From Rhodobacter sp. (GTDB lineage Bacteria > Pseudomonadota > Alphaproteobacteria > Rhodobacterales > Rhodobacteraceae), in NCBI GenBank assembly GCA_013821825.1, contig PNJK01000011.1, forward strand, positions 1 through 64,000: a stretch of DNA of 64,000 nt, read 5' to 3'. The notes under the pieces were generated by a model. The model had not been told where the DNA came from, searched no databases, and saw only the letters and a list, made by a program, of their open reading frames with translations. Shown here piece after piece: positions 56,022-64,000 of the stretch. Numbering within the stretch: position 1 is the first letter of the stretch; the number at the start of each line of letters is the position of its first letter. A program made the position numbers and the translations under genes.

Positions 56022-57400
56022 TGTTCCTTTCCGTCTTCGACATGTTCAAGGTCGGCATCGGCCCGTCCTCCAGTCACACAATGGGTCCGATGGTCGCGGC
56101 CGCGCGCTTTCTCGATACGCTGCGCGCCTCTCCATTCCACGCCCACGGTCTGCGCGCCTCGCTGCACGGGTCGCTGGCCTTCACCGGCGTCGGCCATGCG
56201 ACGGACCGGGCCACGATCCTTGGCCTGGCCGGGTTCGAGCCCGCCACCTATGACGCCGAAAAGGCCGACGCCGCTCTGGCCCGCATTCGCGAATCTCTGC
56301 TGATCGAGGCTCAAGGCCTTGGCCCCTTGGCCTTCGATCCCGGCCGCGATCTGCTGTTCGATTACGGGCCGGCACTTCCGGGCCACGCCAACGGCATGAT
56401 CCTGAAGGCAACCGACGCGCAAGGCGACGTGATCCTTGAGGAAACGTATTATTCCATCGGCGGCGGCTTCGTCTTGACCGCCGGGGAACTGGCGGACAGT
56501 GGCAGCGCCAAGACCAAGGCCCGCGCCGATGTGCCCTACCCGTTTGAAACGGCTGCCGAAATGCTGGAGATGGCCCGCAGTTCCGGCCTGGCCATCGCGC
56601 AGATGAAACGGCAGAACGAACTGCGGTTCCGCAGTGCCGCCGAACTTGATCAGGGGATCGCCCGCATCTGGCAGGTGATGAACGACTGCATCTCGCGGGG
56701 GATGGCCGGCACCGGCATCCTGCCCGGCGGCCTCAAGGTCCGCCGCCGCGCCAAGGGCATCCACGATGCGCTGATCGCCGAGCGCGGGCTGAACATGACC
56801 GCCCCCCACACGATCAACGACTGGATGTCGCTTTATGCCATGGCGGTGAACGAGGAAAACGCTGCCGGCGGCCAGGTGGTGACGGCCCCGACCAACGGTG
56901 CCGCCGGCGTGGTACCCGCCGTGCTGCGTTACTACCTCGACCATGTGCCGGGGGCGACCGTGTCGCGCGTCGGCGAGTATCTTCTGACCGCTGCCGCCAT
57001 CGGCGGGCTCTGCAAGCACAACGCCAGCATTTCGGGCGCCGAGTGCGGGTGCCAGGCCGAAGTCGGCAGTGCCGCCGCAATGGCCGCCGCGGGCCTCTGC
57101 GCCGTCCTGGGCGGCACCCCCGAACAGGTGGAAAACGCCGCCGAGATCGCCCTCGAACACCACCTTGGCATGACCTGCGATCCGGTCAAGGGGCTGGTCC
57201 AGGTGCCCTGTATCGAACGCAACGGATTGGGCGCCATCAAGGCCGTTTCGGCCGCCAGCCTGTCGATGCGCGGCGATGGCCAGCACCTCGTCAGCCTCGA
57301 TGTCTGCATCGAGACGATGCGCCAGACCGGCCGCGACATGCATGAAAAATACAAGGAAACCAGCCTCGGCGGCCTTGCTGTCAACGTCCCGAACTGCTGA
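56021..57400 (+). CDS. sdaA: L-serine ammonia-lyase (iron-sulfur type)
   Basis: A 459-residue L-serine dehydratase that turns serine into pyruvate and ammonia using a [4Fe-4S] cluster. The N-terminal domain starts [21 protein letters not shown]; the cluster cysteines lie in [20 protein letters not shown] and [16 protein letters not shown]. Alpha and beta domains are fused, as in SdaA. It is coupled to the upstream GST gene by TGATG. Confidence 0.96.
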   Translation: MFLSVFDMFKVGIGPSSSHTMGPMVAAARFLDTLRASPFHAHGLRASLHGSLAFTGVGHATDRATILGLAGFEPATYDAEKADAALARIRESLLIEAQGLGPLAFDPGRDLLFDYGPALPGHANGMILKATDAQGDVILEETYYSIGGGFVLTAGELADSGSAKTKARADVPYPFETAAEMLEMARSSGLAIAQMKRQNELRFRSAAELDQGIARIWQVMNDCISRGMAGTGILPGGLKVRRRAKGIHDALIAERGLNMTAPHTINDWMSLYAMAVNEENAAGGQVVTAPTNGAAGVVPAVLRYYLDHVPGATVSRVGEYLLTAAAIGGLCKHNASISGAECGCQAEVGSAAAMAAAGLCAVLGGTPEQVENAAEIALEHHLGMTCDPVKGLVQVPCIERNGLGAIKAVSAASLSMRGDGQHLVSLDVCIETMRQTGRDMHEKYKETSLGGLAVNVPNC

Positions 57401-57534
57401 CCCGCTTGCCTCGCCTGGCCGCGCCAAGCGGCGCGTCAAGACTTGTGGAGAATGCCGCTCCATTCGAAGACGGCGGCCAGGCTGGATGTCGTTTTCGGAA
57501 TTGCAGCAATGCCTTGCCCGGGATAGCCAAGGCC

Positions 57535-58449
57535 ATGGCCAAGGATACAACCCTCCACGGCATCGTCCTGATGCTTGTCTTCTGCATGATCGCGCCGCTC
57601 TTGGATGTTTCTGCCAAGCTCGCGGCCGAGGGGGGTATACCGGTCGGCCAGATCACCACCGGGCGCTTTCTGGTTCAGGGCCTGCTGATGCTGCCCGTGG
57701 TCCTTGTCATGGGCATATCGCTGCGCCTCACCCCCCGGGGGCTTGCCTTCACCTGTGTCCGTGCGGTGTTCCTGATCCTGTCGACCTTCTCCTTCGTGTC
57801 GGGCATCGCAGTGATGCCGGTGGCCGACGCACTTGCCATCGCTTTTGTCGAGCCCTTCATCCTGCTGATCCTTGGCAGCCTGATCTTCGGTGATCAGGTC
57901 GGCCCCCGGCGCATCGCCGCCTGCGCGGTGGGCTTTGGCGGGGCGCTCCTCGTGATCCAGCCTTCGATCGCGGTCTTCGGGCTTGTGGCCCTCTGGCCTC
58001 TCGGTACGGCGTTCTTCTTCGCCTTCTACATGCTGACCACCCGGGCGATTTCGGCCTATATGCACCCCGTCGCCATGCAGTTCCATACGTCCTGGACCGG
58101 GCTTCTTTTCTGCCTGCCTGTCATGTTCTGGGCCAATGGAACCGGCATCGCCTCGCTGGATCCGGTCTGGCCGCTTGGCCTGAACTGGCTTTGGCTTTTC
58201 GGTGTCGGCTTCTGGGCCGCAGTCAGCCACATGGCCATGACCTACGCCCTGAAATACGCCCCATCTGCAACACTTGCCCCACTGCACTATTCCGAGATCG
58301 TCGTTGCAGTGGCGCTGGGTTACCTGATCTTCGGCGACTTCCCGAACGCGACGACCTGGAGCGGCATCGCCATCATCGTCGCCTCCGGCCTCTACATCAT
58401 CCACCGCGAACAGCGCGGCGCGCGGTTCAGGGCGCAGTCAGCGCCCTGA
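57535..58449 (+). CDS. DMT superfamily (EamA) transporter
   Basis: A 304-residue membrane protein with about ten transmembrane helices in two EamA repeats (first around PVADALAIAFVEPFILLILG, second around YAPSATLAPLHYSEIVVAV). It resembles S-adenosylmethionine/drug-metabolite transporters, but the substrate is unknown. The ATG at 57535 is chosen because the first helix begins right after it. Its last 23 bases overlap the convergent thiamine diphosphokinase gene. Confidence 0.92.
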   Translation: MAKDTTLHGIVLMLVFCMIAPLLDVSAKLAAEGGIPVGQITTGRFLVQGLLMLPVVLVMGISLRLTPRGLAFTCVRAVFLILSTFSFVSGIAVMPVADALAIAFVEPFILLILGSLIFGDQVGPRRIAACAVGFGGALLVIQPSIAVFGLVALWPLGTAFFFAFYMLTTRAISAYMHPVAMQFHTSWTGLLFCLPVMFWANGTGIASLDPVWPLGLNWLWLFGVGFWAAVSHMAMTYALKYAPSATLAPLHYSEIVVAVALGYLIFGDFPNATTWSGIAIIVASGLYIIHREQRGARFRAQSAP

Positions 58450-59092
58450 CGACCGCATCCAGCCTGCGCCGCGGCACGATCACCAGCATGCCCGGATCAT
58501 CGAACTCAAGCTCCACCCGCCGCGCCACCACGCGGTTCGATGTGCCGATCCGCCCATCCGGCGCAAAGCGCAATCCGCTGATCGGCCATTCGAGGCCCGT
58601 GCTTAACCCCGTCACGCTGGCCATCGGAAACAGCGACAGCACATCCCCCGGCATCAGATCAAGCGACAGCCGGGGCGGGGCGGCAAAGGCCAGGTCCTTC
58701 GGCCCGATCAGGACGCAGCGCCGTTCGGCCCGCGCGACCAGGGTGTTGAAGGCCGCAAGCCCATGATCCAGCCGCGCACCCACAAAGCCCAGCGCCAGGA
58801 CGATGGGCGCGACCACCGACCGCAGCGCCTTGTCGAAATCGGTGCTTTCCTGTTCCGCCATAGGGTGTTGGCGCGACAGGGGGATTTCTGCCTGCGCCGT
58901 GCGGGACAGCGAATCGAAGTCGCCGATCACGGCTTCGGGCATCACGCCGTGTCGCAAGAGCCGGTCTGCGCCACCGTCCGCTGCCACCACCACCGGAGCG
59001 CGCGCACGGCAAAGTGACAGGTCGCGACCGGAGAAAGGACCGCCACCCGCCAGCGTTATGCCCTGTATCGACTGGACAATCGGCGATTTCAT
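58427..59092 (-). CDS. Thiamine diphosphokinase
   Basis: A 221-residue thiamine pyrophosphokinase, producing thiamine diphosphate from thiamine and ATP. The N-terminal Rossmann-like part has VVVAADGGADRL and the signature GDFDSLS; ESTDFDKAL carries metal-binding acids. The C-terminal beta-sandwich (LSTGLEWPISGLRF, GTSNRV) binds thiamine. The ATG at 59092 begins MKSPIVQSIQG; upstream frame is not conserved. Confidence 0.9.
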   Translation of the reverse strand: MKSPIVQSIQGITLAGGGPFSGRDLSLCRARAPVVVAADGGADRLLRHGVMPEAVIGDFDSLSRTAQAEIPLSRQHPMAEQESTDFDKALRSVVAPIVLALGFVGARLDHGLAAFNTLVARAERRCVLIGPKDLAFAAPPRLSLDLMPGDVLSLFPMASVTGLSTGLEWPISGLRFAPDGRIGTSNRVVARRVELEFDDPGMLVIVPRRRLDAVVRALTAP

Positions 59093-59229
59093 GCAAAACT
59101 GTATCCAATTAAGGCAGGATTCTTGGGGTCCGGCCACAATCAATCCATCAAATTACCCCCGTCTGTCCATGCATTAGGTCGGCCAGCTGTTAAGATGTGA
59201 CAAAGTGCAAGGCGAAAGGTTTTCCGGTT

Positions 59230-61347
59230 ATGACCAGTGAGAGCAAGATCCTGACGGTGTCTTACGGCACGTTCAGCTGCACGCTGGAAGGTTTTGACGA
59301 TCCCTTCAACGCGATGAAGGCCATTGCCGAGTATTTCCGCGACCTTGCCGCCGACGACCGCTACTTCGGCGCCGAACCGCCGCAGCCCGATGCCGCGATG
59401 CTGCATCGCATCGCTGAACGCGAAGTTTCGCGTCTGGTCGACAGCCGGGTTCGCGACAATGGCGTATACCTGCGGCCTCAGGAAGCCCATTCCGCAAAAG
59501 CCCCGGCCGAGCCTGGTTCCGAAAAGCCGTACCGCACGACGGGCAAGCTCCGCGATTCTGCCGAAGCCGGGAGCTGGTCCGCCACCGCTGATGCCTCTGC
59601 GCCTGTCGATGCCGGATCGGTTGAACCGTCGCTGCAAGATGTGATCCCGAATGGGGTCGCTGCCAAGCTTGCCCGCATTCGTCAGTCGGTCAACCCGCCG
59701 TCGATCACGGCGCGCTTGCCGCAAGACGTGTTTCAGGATTACTCAGCCGGGCCTGAATCAGCCGGGCCAGATACCGAAGGCAGCGCCGACGATCTGGACG
59801 ATCTTGGAACCGTCGCCGGCTCTGACGTGCTCAGCGGGCTTGATGCCTTGCTCCAGTCCCCCGACGAGCCGCTTGACCTGCAGGCACTGGCTGAGGACGA
59901 GGCCACTTCAGACGAAGGGGCTGAGGAAGATGTCACTGACGACGAACTGGCAGACCAGTCCGAAGTCGCCGCTGCTTCCGATACCGAAGAGGATGCCCTG
60001 ACCGACGAAGCCGCTTTCCTCGACGCGGACGAGGCTGAGGCAGCCTTCATCGAAGCGACCGCGAAAGCGGAACTCGAGCTGACCCCGGAACCCGAGGCAG
60101 AAGCGGATACCCCGGAAGAAATCGCCGAAGACGAGGCCGCCGAAGAAGTGCTGGCCGACATGTCGGCAGACATCGCTGAGGTCGAGACCCTGGTTGAACC
60201 GGAAGTAACGCCAGTCACCGGATCCATTTTTGCCGACAGTCTTCCCGAAGACGAACCCGAAGTGGTTGCATCGCTGACCGAAGCGCTGGTCGAGGACCCG
60301 ACACCCGAGGTTGCTGAAGCAGACGAGCCGGTCGGGGCTGAACCGGAATCCGCCTCAACGGGCAAGGGCAACGGCAAGTCCAAGAACGCCAACTCGCGTG
60401 TGGTTCGCCTTCGCCCCGGCGATGACGATACCGAAACCCGGGATCCGAATGCGACCCGCATCCTGAAATATTCTGGCGAGGACGCCGAGGTTGCCCGTCT
60501 GCTGCGGCAGGCCGATGACGTGATGGCCGATGTCGACAACCGCCGTCGGCTGGACGCGATTGCCCACCTGAAGGCCGCCGTCGTCGCCACCGAAGCCGAG
60601 CGCGCGGTCACCGGTGATACCAAGAGTTCCGCCTCGACCAAGCTTGACCCCTATCGCGACGATCTGGCCCATGTCGTACAGCCGGACACGGACGAGAAGC
60701 CAGGCAAGGACGCCGAGGTCAGGCCACGCCGCAGCACGGTTTCCGCGCGACCGCAGGAGCCTCGCCCCGGCACGATCCGTCCCGGCATGGTCAGCCCACC
60801 GCCGTTGGTCCTGGTTTCGGAACAGCGCATCGACCGGGTGGCCCCGGCCCAGACACCCGGTGGCGCACCCCCGCGCGAAGGGCAGCCGATGATCGCATTG
60901 CGCACTGGTCGCCTGACCGGTGCAATCGGGGCCGGCGCCTCGCTGGCAACCCCGTCGGCACCGCCCCCGAAGATCATGTTGGAGAAGCCCTACCAGGGCA
61001 GCGCGAGCGATCTTGAAGAGGACGACGACCTTGACGAGGATCTGACCGAGGATGACGAAGCCGGGCTGGCGAATTTCGCCGAGCGGGTCGGCGTCAAGTC
61101 GATGGCCGAGATGCTGGAAGCCGCCGCCGCCTATGCCACCTGCATCGAAAAGCGCAGCCAGTTCACCCGTCCACAACTGATGCGCCGCCTGATGGCAAGC
61201 GCGGGCGGACGTCCGGTCAGCCGCGAAGATGGCTTGCGCAGCTTCGGAACCTTGTTGCGCACCGGCCGGATCGAAAAGGTAGGTCGCGGCAATTACACTC
61301 TGGCCGAATCCTCGCCCTATCTGGCAGAGGCACGCCGCTACTCCTGA
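59230..61347 (+). CDS. Large acidic protein of unknown function with conserved ends
   Basis: A 705-residue protein. The first 65 residues (MTSESKILTVSYGTFSCTLE, FRDLAADDRYFGAEPP) and the last 95 (MAEMLEAAAAYATCIEKRSQ, LRRFGTL-like SFGTLLRTGRIEKVG) look folded; the C-terminal part resembles a winged helix. The middle (about 190-400) is a very acidic Glu/Asp/Ala-rich, low-complexity stretch, probably disordered. No signal or membrane helix. I recall similar proteins only in Rhodobacterales; no function is known. A purine-rich AAAGG precedes the start. Confidence 0.8.
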   Translation: MTSESKILTVSYGTFSCTLEGFDDPFNAMKAIAEYFRDLAADDRYFGAEPPQPDAAMLHRIAEREVSRLVDSRVRDNGVYLRPQEAHSAKAPAEPGSEKPYRTTGKLRDSAEAGSWSATADASAPVDAGSVEPSLQDVIPNGVAAKLARIRQSVNPPSITARLPQDVFQDYSAGPESAGPDTEGSADDLDDLGTVAGSDVLSGLDALLQSPDEPLDLQALAEDEATSDEGAEEDVTDDELADQSEVAAASDTEEDALTDEAAFLDADEAEAAFIEATAKAELELTPEPEAEADTPEEIAEDEAAEEVLADMSADIAEVETLVEPEVTPVTGSIFADSLPEDEPEVVASLTEALVEDPTPEVAEADEPVGAEPESASTGKGNGKSKNANSRVVRLRPGDDDTETRDPNATRILKYSGEDAEVARLLRQADDVMADVDNRRRLDAIAHLKAAVVATEAERAVTGDTKSSASTKLDPYRDDLAHVVQPDTDEKPGKDAEVRPRRSTVSARPQEPRPGTIRPGMVSPPPLVLVSEQRIDRVAPAQTPGGAPPREGQPMIALRTGRLTGAIGAGASLATPSAPPPKIMLEKPYQGSASDLEEDDDLDEDLTEDDEAGLANFAERVGVKSMAEMLEAAAAYATCIEKRSQFTRPQLMRRLMASAGGRPVSREDGLRSFGTLLRTGRIEKVGRGNYTLAESSPYLAEARRYS

Positions 61348-61362
61348 TCGGCCAAAGCCCGG

Positions 61363-61608
61363 TCAGTCTGACGGATCGGGGCCCTCACTCGGGGCCGCGT
61401 CCGGGTCTGCCTGACCGATACCGCGAAACACAAAGCGGAACGGCAGCGCCCACAGAAAGCCAAGGGCCACATAGACGAAAAGCTCGACCAGGATTGACGG
61501 CCGCTCAAGCCATCCAACCACAGTTACGGCCGCGACAACGTAAAGCGGCATCCCCACCAGAAGGATGACCAGCGCCAAGCGCCGCCGTGCCTTGTAACCA
61601 AGTGCCAT
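61363..61608 (-). CDS. DUF2842 family small membrane protein
   Basis: An 81-residue protein with two transmembrane helices (LALVILLVGMPLYVVAAVTVV and LVELFVYVALGFLWALPFRFV) and a Pro/Asp-rich tail. It matches DUF2842, common beside purA in Rhodobacterales. A strong ribosome-binding site (AAAGGAGAGGCT) precedes the ATG at 61608. It follows purA by 44 bases. Function unknown. Confidence 0.9.
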   Translation of the reverse strand: MALGYKARRRLALVILLVGMPLYVVAAVTVVGWLERPSILVELFVYVALGFLWALPFRFVFRGIGQADPDAAPSEGPDPSD

Positions 61609-61652
61609 AGCCTCTCCTTTCCCGCGCGGGACGTCCTGCGCCCCGGGCATCG

Positions 61653-62945
61653 TCAATCCGCGAACGGGTCGGTCACCAGGATCGTGTCATCCCGTTCCGG
61701 GCTGGTGGAAAGCAGCGCCACCGGGCATTGGATCAACTCCTCGATCCGCCGCACATACTTGATCGCCGCCCCCGGAAGATCGGCCCAGGACCGCGCCCCG
61801 GCTGTCACTTCCGACCAGCCCGGCATCTCTTCATAGATCGGTTTGCAGCGGGCCTGCTGATCCGCCGCCGTTGGCAGATAGTCCAGATGCGCGCCGTCCA
61901 GCTCATAGCCGGTGCAGATCTTCAGCGTCTGGAACCCGTCCAGCACGTCCAGCTTGGTCAGGGCTATGCCGGACACACCCGAGGTGGCGCAGGTCTGCCG
62001 CACCAGCACCGCATCGAACCAGCCGCAGCGCCGCTTGCGGCCGGTGACCGTGCCGAATTCCTTGCCGCGTTCCCCCATCCGCGCCCCGTCGGCATCGAAC
62101 AGCTCAGCCGGAAACGGCCCTTCGCCCACCCGTGTCGTGTAAGCCTTGACGATCCCCAGCACAAAGCCGATGGCCCCCGGCCCGATGCCGGTGCCCGTGG
62201 CCGCCTGCCCGGCGATCACGTTGGACGAGGTGACAAAGGGATAGGTGCCAAAGTCGATGTCCAAGAGCGCCCCCTGAGCGCCTTCGAACAGGATGCGCTT
62301 GCCGGCGCGCCGCGCCTCGTTCAGCACTTTCCAGACCGGCTTGGCATAAGGCAGCACCTGCGGCGCGATCTCGCGCAGCGCCGCCAGAAGTGCAGCCCGA
62401 TCAACAGGAGCAATGCCAAGACCGCGCCGCAGCGCATCGTGGTGACCGATCAACCGGTCCACCCGCGCCGCGAGCGTAGCGTCGTCCGCCAGGTCTGCAA
62501 CCCGGATTGCCCGGCGCCCGACCTTGTCCTCATACGCCGGCCCAATGCCGCGCCCCGTGGTGCCGATCTTGGCGACCGAATTCTGGTTTTCGCGCGCCCG
62601 GTCAAGTTCACCATGCACCGGCAGGATCAGCGGCGCATTTTCTGCCACCATCAGGTTGTCCGGAGTGATCTCGACCCCCTGCCCGCGCAGCTTCTCGATC
62701 TCGGCCACCAGATGCCACGGATCCACCACGACCCCATTGCCGATCACGCTCAGCTTGCCGCCACGCACGATGCCCGAAGGCAACAGGCTCAGCTTGTAGA
62801 CCTTGCCGTCGATGACCAGCGTGTGGCCGGCATTGTGCCCGCCCTGGAACCGCGCGATCACGTCGGCCCGCTCGCTCAGCCAGTCGACGATCTTGCCTTT
62901 CCCCTCGTCGCCCCATTGGGCGCCTACGACAACGACATTGGCCAT
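61653..62945 (-). CDS. purA: Adenylosuccinate synthetase
   Basis: A 430-residue PurA, which condenses IMP and aspartate with GTP in AMP synthesis. The GTP-binding loop ([14 protein letters not shown]), catalytic His (GGHNAGHT), and the IMP-binding segment ([20 protein letters not shown]) are present; length is normal. The ATG at 62945 ([10 protein letters not shown]) is the family start. The DUF2842 gene follows on the same strand. Confidence 0.97.
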   Translation of the reverse strand: MANVVVVGAQWGDEGKGKIVDWLSERADVIARFQGGHNAGHTLVIDGKVYKLSLLPSGIVRGGKLSVIGNGVVVDPWHLVAEIEKLRGQGVEITPDNLMVAENAPLILPVHGELDRARENQNSVAKIGTTGRGIGPAYEDKVGRRAIRVADLADDATLAARVDRLIGHHDALRRGLGIAPVDRAALLAALREIAPQVLPYAKPVWKVLNEARRAGKRILFEGAQGALLDIDFGTYPFVTSSNVIAGQAATGTGIGPGAIGFVLGIVKAYTTRVGEGPFPAELFDADGARMGERGKEFGTVTGRKRRCGWFDAVLVRQTCATSGVSGIALTKLDVLDGFQTLKICTGYELDGAHLDYLPTAADQQARCKPIYEEMPGWSEVTAGARSWADLPGAAIKYVRRIEELIQCPVALLSTSPERDDTILVTDPFAD

Positions 62946-63124
62946 GGCTCTGATCCCCCGGTTTGCAAAACCGACTGACCTATAGCGACCCGCGCCGACG
63001 GGGGGAACGGCAAAATCGCCCTTACCCCACGATCTCTCCACATCTGCCCCCACGCCCTGCCTCTTGGCCTTTGCCCCTGCCTCAGGCTAGCATGGCGCGG
63101 ACTGCAATCGCGAAAGGCACGATC

Positions 63125-63520
63125 ATGGGCATCCTCCTGCGTTGGCTTGGCGCCTTCTTCCTCCTGGCCGCGATCTTCAATCCGACCAGCCTGAACTACG
63201 TCACCTGGGCGCGCGGTTCGTGGGACAATCAGATGCCGCTGATCGTGTTCTCCGGTCTGATCCTTGCCGTCCTTGCCATGGTCTATGTCGTCGCGACCAT
63301 GCGCTCGATCGGCATCCTGGGCGCGATCATCATCGCCGCAATCTTCGCGGCCGGGCTTTGGGTTCTGACCGACTGGGGCCTTCTCGGGCTTGAAAACTCT
63401 GCCCTGAACATCTGGCTCGGGATTCTGGTGCTGTCTCTCATCCTCGGGGCGGGCATGTCCTGGTCAATTCTGCGCCAACGCCTTTCCGGTCAGGCCAGCG
63501 TGGACGAGATCGGTGGCTGA
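63125..63520 (+). CDS. DUF6524-like integral membrane protein
   Basis: A 131-residue protein with four transmembrane helices (WLGAFFLLAAIF, PLIVFSGLILAVLAMVYVV, ILGAIIIAAIFAAGLWVL, NIWLGILVLSLILGAGMSW). It resembles the DUF6524 proteins of Rhodobacterales; function unknown. The start at 63125 has AAAGG nine bases upstream and begins MGILLRWLG; an ATG at 63092 would add 11 residues. Its stop overlaps the next gene by 8 bases. Confidence 0.85.
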   Translation: MGILLRWLGAFFLLAAIFNPTSLNYVTWARGSWDNQMPLIVFSGLILAVLAMVYVVATMRSIGILGAIIIAAIFAAGLWVLTDWGLLGLENSALNIWLGILVLSLILGAGMSWSILRQRLSGQASVDEIGG

Positions 63521-63917
63521 AACCTTCCTCTACCTTACCCTCGGCATCAATGACGTGACCCGCGCCGCCCGGTTCTACGATGCCGCCCTGGCCCCCCTTG
63601 GCCTTGTCCGTCGCGCGACAAAGGATACCGAGATCGGCTATGCCCACCCTTCGGACCGCCGCGCCCGGCTGTGGATCACGCTGCCCCATGACGGCAACCC
63701 CGCGACCGTCGGCAACGGCTCGATGCCGGCGCTGATTGCCCCCAGCAAAGACGCCGTGCAGGCCTTCCACAGGACCGCCCTGCTGGCAGGCGGCACCGAT
63801 GAAGGGGCACCGGGCCTGCGACCCTACGGCCCGGGCTTCTATGCAGCCTTCGTCCGCGATCCTGATGGAAACAAAGTCTCTGCGGTTCATGAAGGCACGA
63901 CCGACTCGGGCGATTGA
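63513..63917 (+). CDS. VOC (glyoxalase/bleomycin-resistance fold) family protein
   Basis: A 134-residue VOC protein: LGINDVTRAARFYDAALAPL at the N-terminus and FYAAFVRDPDGNKVSAVHE at the C-terminus give the paired beta-alpha-beta-beta-beta modules with likely metal-binding residues. It starts with GTG and overlaps the upstream membrane-protein gene by 8 bases, implying coupling. Substrate unknown. The last 83 bases of the window hold nothing recognisable. Confidence 0.9.
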   Translation: MAETFLYLTLGINDVTRAARFYDAALAPLGLVRRATKDTEIGYAHPSDRRARLWITLPHDGNPATVGNGSMPALIAPSKDAVQAFHRTALLAGGTDEGAPGLRPYGPGFYAAFVRDPDGNKVSAVHEGTTDSGD

Positions 63918-64000
63918 AGCGCATGGAACCGAGACCAGACAACAAGGCACCCCTCGACTGCACTGATAGGCCAGCGTTCCTATTTCCGGTTCCCCTTGCC

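Noticed and set aside
55889-57550. A 553-codon minus-strand frame across sdaA
   Set aside because: Antisense shadow of sdaA; sdaA has complete Fe-S motifs and normal length.

Overview
The window is a GC-rich chromosomal segment that looks like a member of the Rhodobacterales (Paracoccaceae/Roseobacteraceae type, Alphaproteobacteria). The evidence is a set of small proteins typical of that order (DUF6324-, DUF6476-, DUF6524- and DUF2842-like), a Rhodobacter-type PmtA next to pssA and psd, an RpoH sigma factor, two GTTC-N7-GTTC LexA boxes, and a tRNA-His with U72/A73 and no encoded G-1. No CRISPR array, rRNA, insertion sequence, integrase or phage module was seen.

Layout. 0-6 kb: 3' part of tldD, a methyltransferase, tex, tRNA-His, a DUF6324-like gene and SOS-controlled mmcB. 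6.5-11 kb: a leftward operon of circularly permuted ATP-grasp, alpha-E, transglutaminase and Anbu proteasome-like genes plus a small membrane protein. 11-17 kb: a nuclease, a membrane protein, the ligase-associated exonuclease/ATP-dependent DNA ligase pair, and an M3 oligopeptidase. 17.6-21.8 kb: an oxidoreductase, the phosphatidylserine-to-phosphatidylcholine genes (psd, pssA, pmtA), and rpoH. 22-26 kb: DUF4189 protein, rluD, DUF6476-like protein and a hybrid histidine kinase. 26-30 kb: two amidases flanking a fused, frameshifted remnant of a PotA/PotD-type ABC importer.

30-39.7 kb is a surface-glycan region. It has a NeuA-like CMP-sugar synthetase, a PtmA-like SDR, an oxidoreductase, NeuC- and NeuB-like enzymes, two adjacent Kdo-transferase paralogues, and an AT-richer trio (glycosyltransferase, GT25, FkbM methyltransferase) that looks horizontally acquired. 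Together they could make and use a CMP-activated nonulosonic acid.

39.8-64 kb is mostly housekeeping: thpR, HDAC-like deacetylase, glutathione peroxidase, Nudix, DUF1178, an LdtR-like MarR regulator, sdhE, aspartate aminotransferase, ferredoxin, hflKC-DUF2065-degP, gor-rpiA, EF-hand protein, two GSTs with sdaA, a DMT transporter, thiamine diphosphokinase, a large acidic protein of unknown function, purA, and a VOC protein at the end. Decay and remodelling show at 46.2-47.6 kb: a frameshifted, truncated FG-GAP/VCBS gene, and a stand-alone C-terminal OB domain of the error-prone polymerase DnaE2 directly under a LexA box. The most distinctive signals are that SOS-controlled DnaE2 fragment, the Anbu/ATP-grasp operon, and the nonulosonic-acid cluster with twin Kdo transferases.
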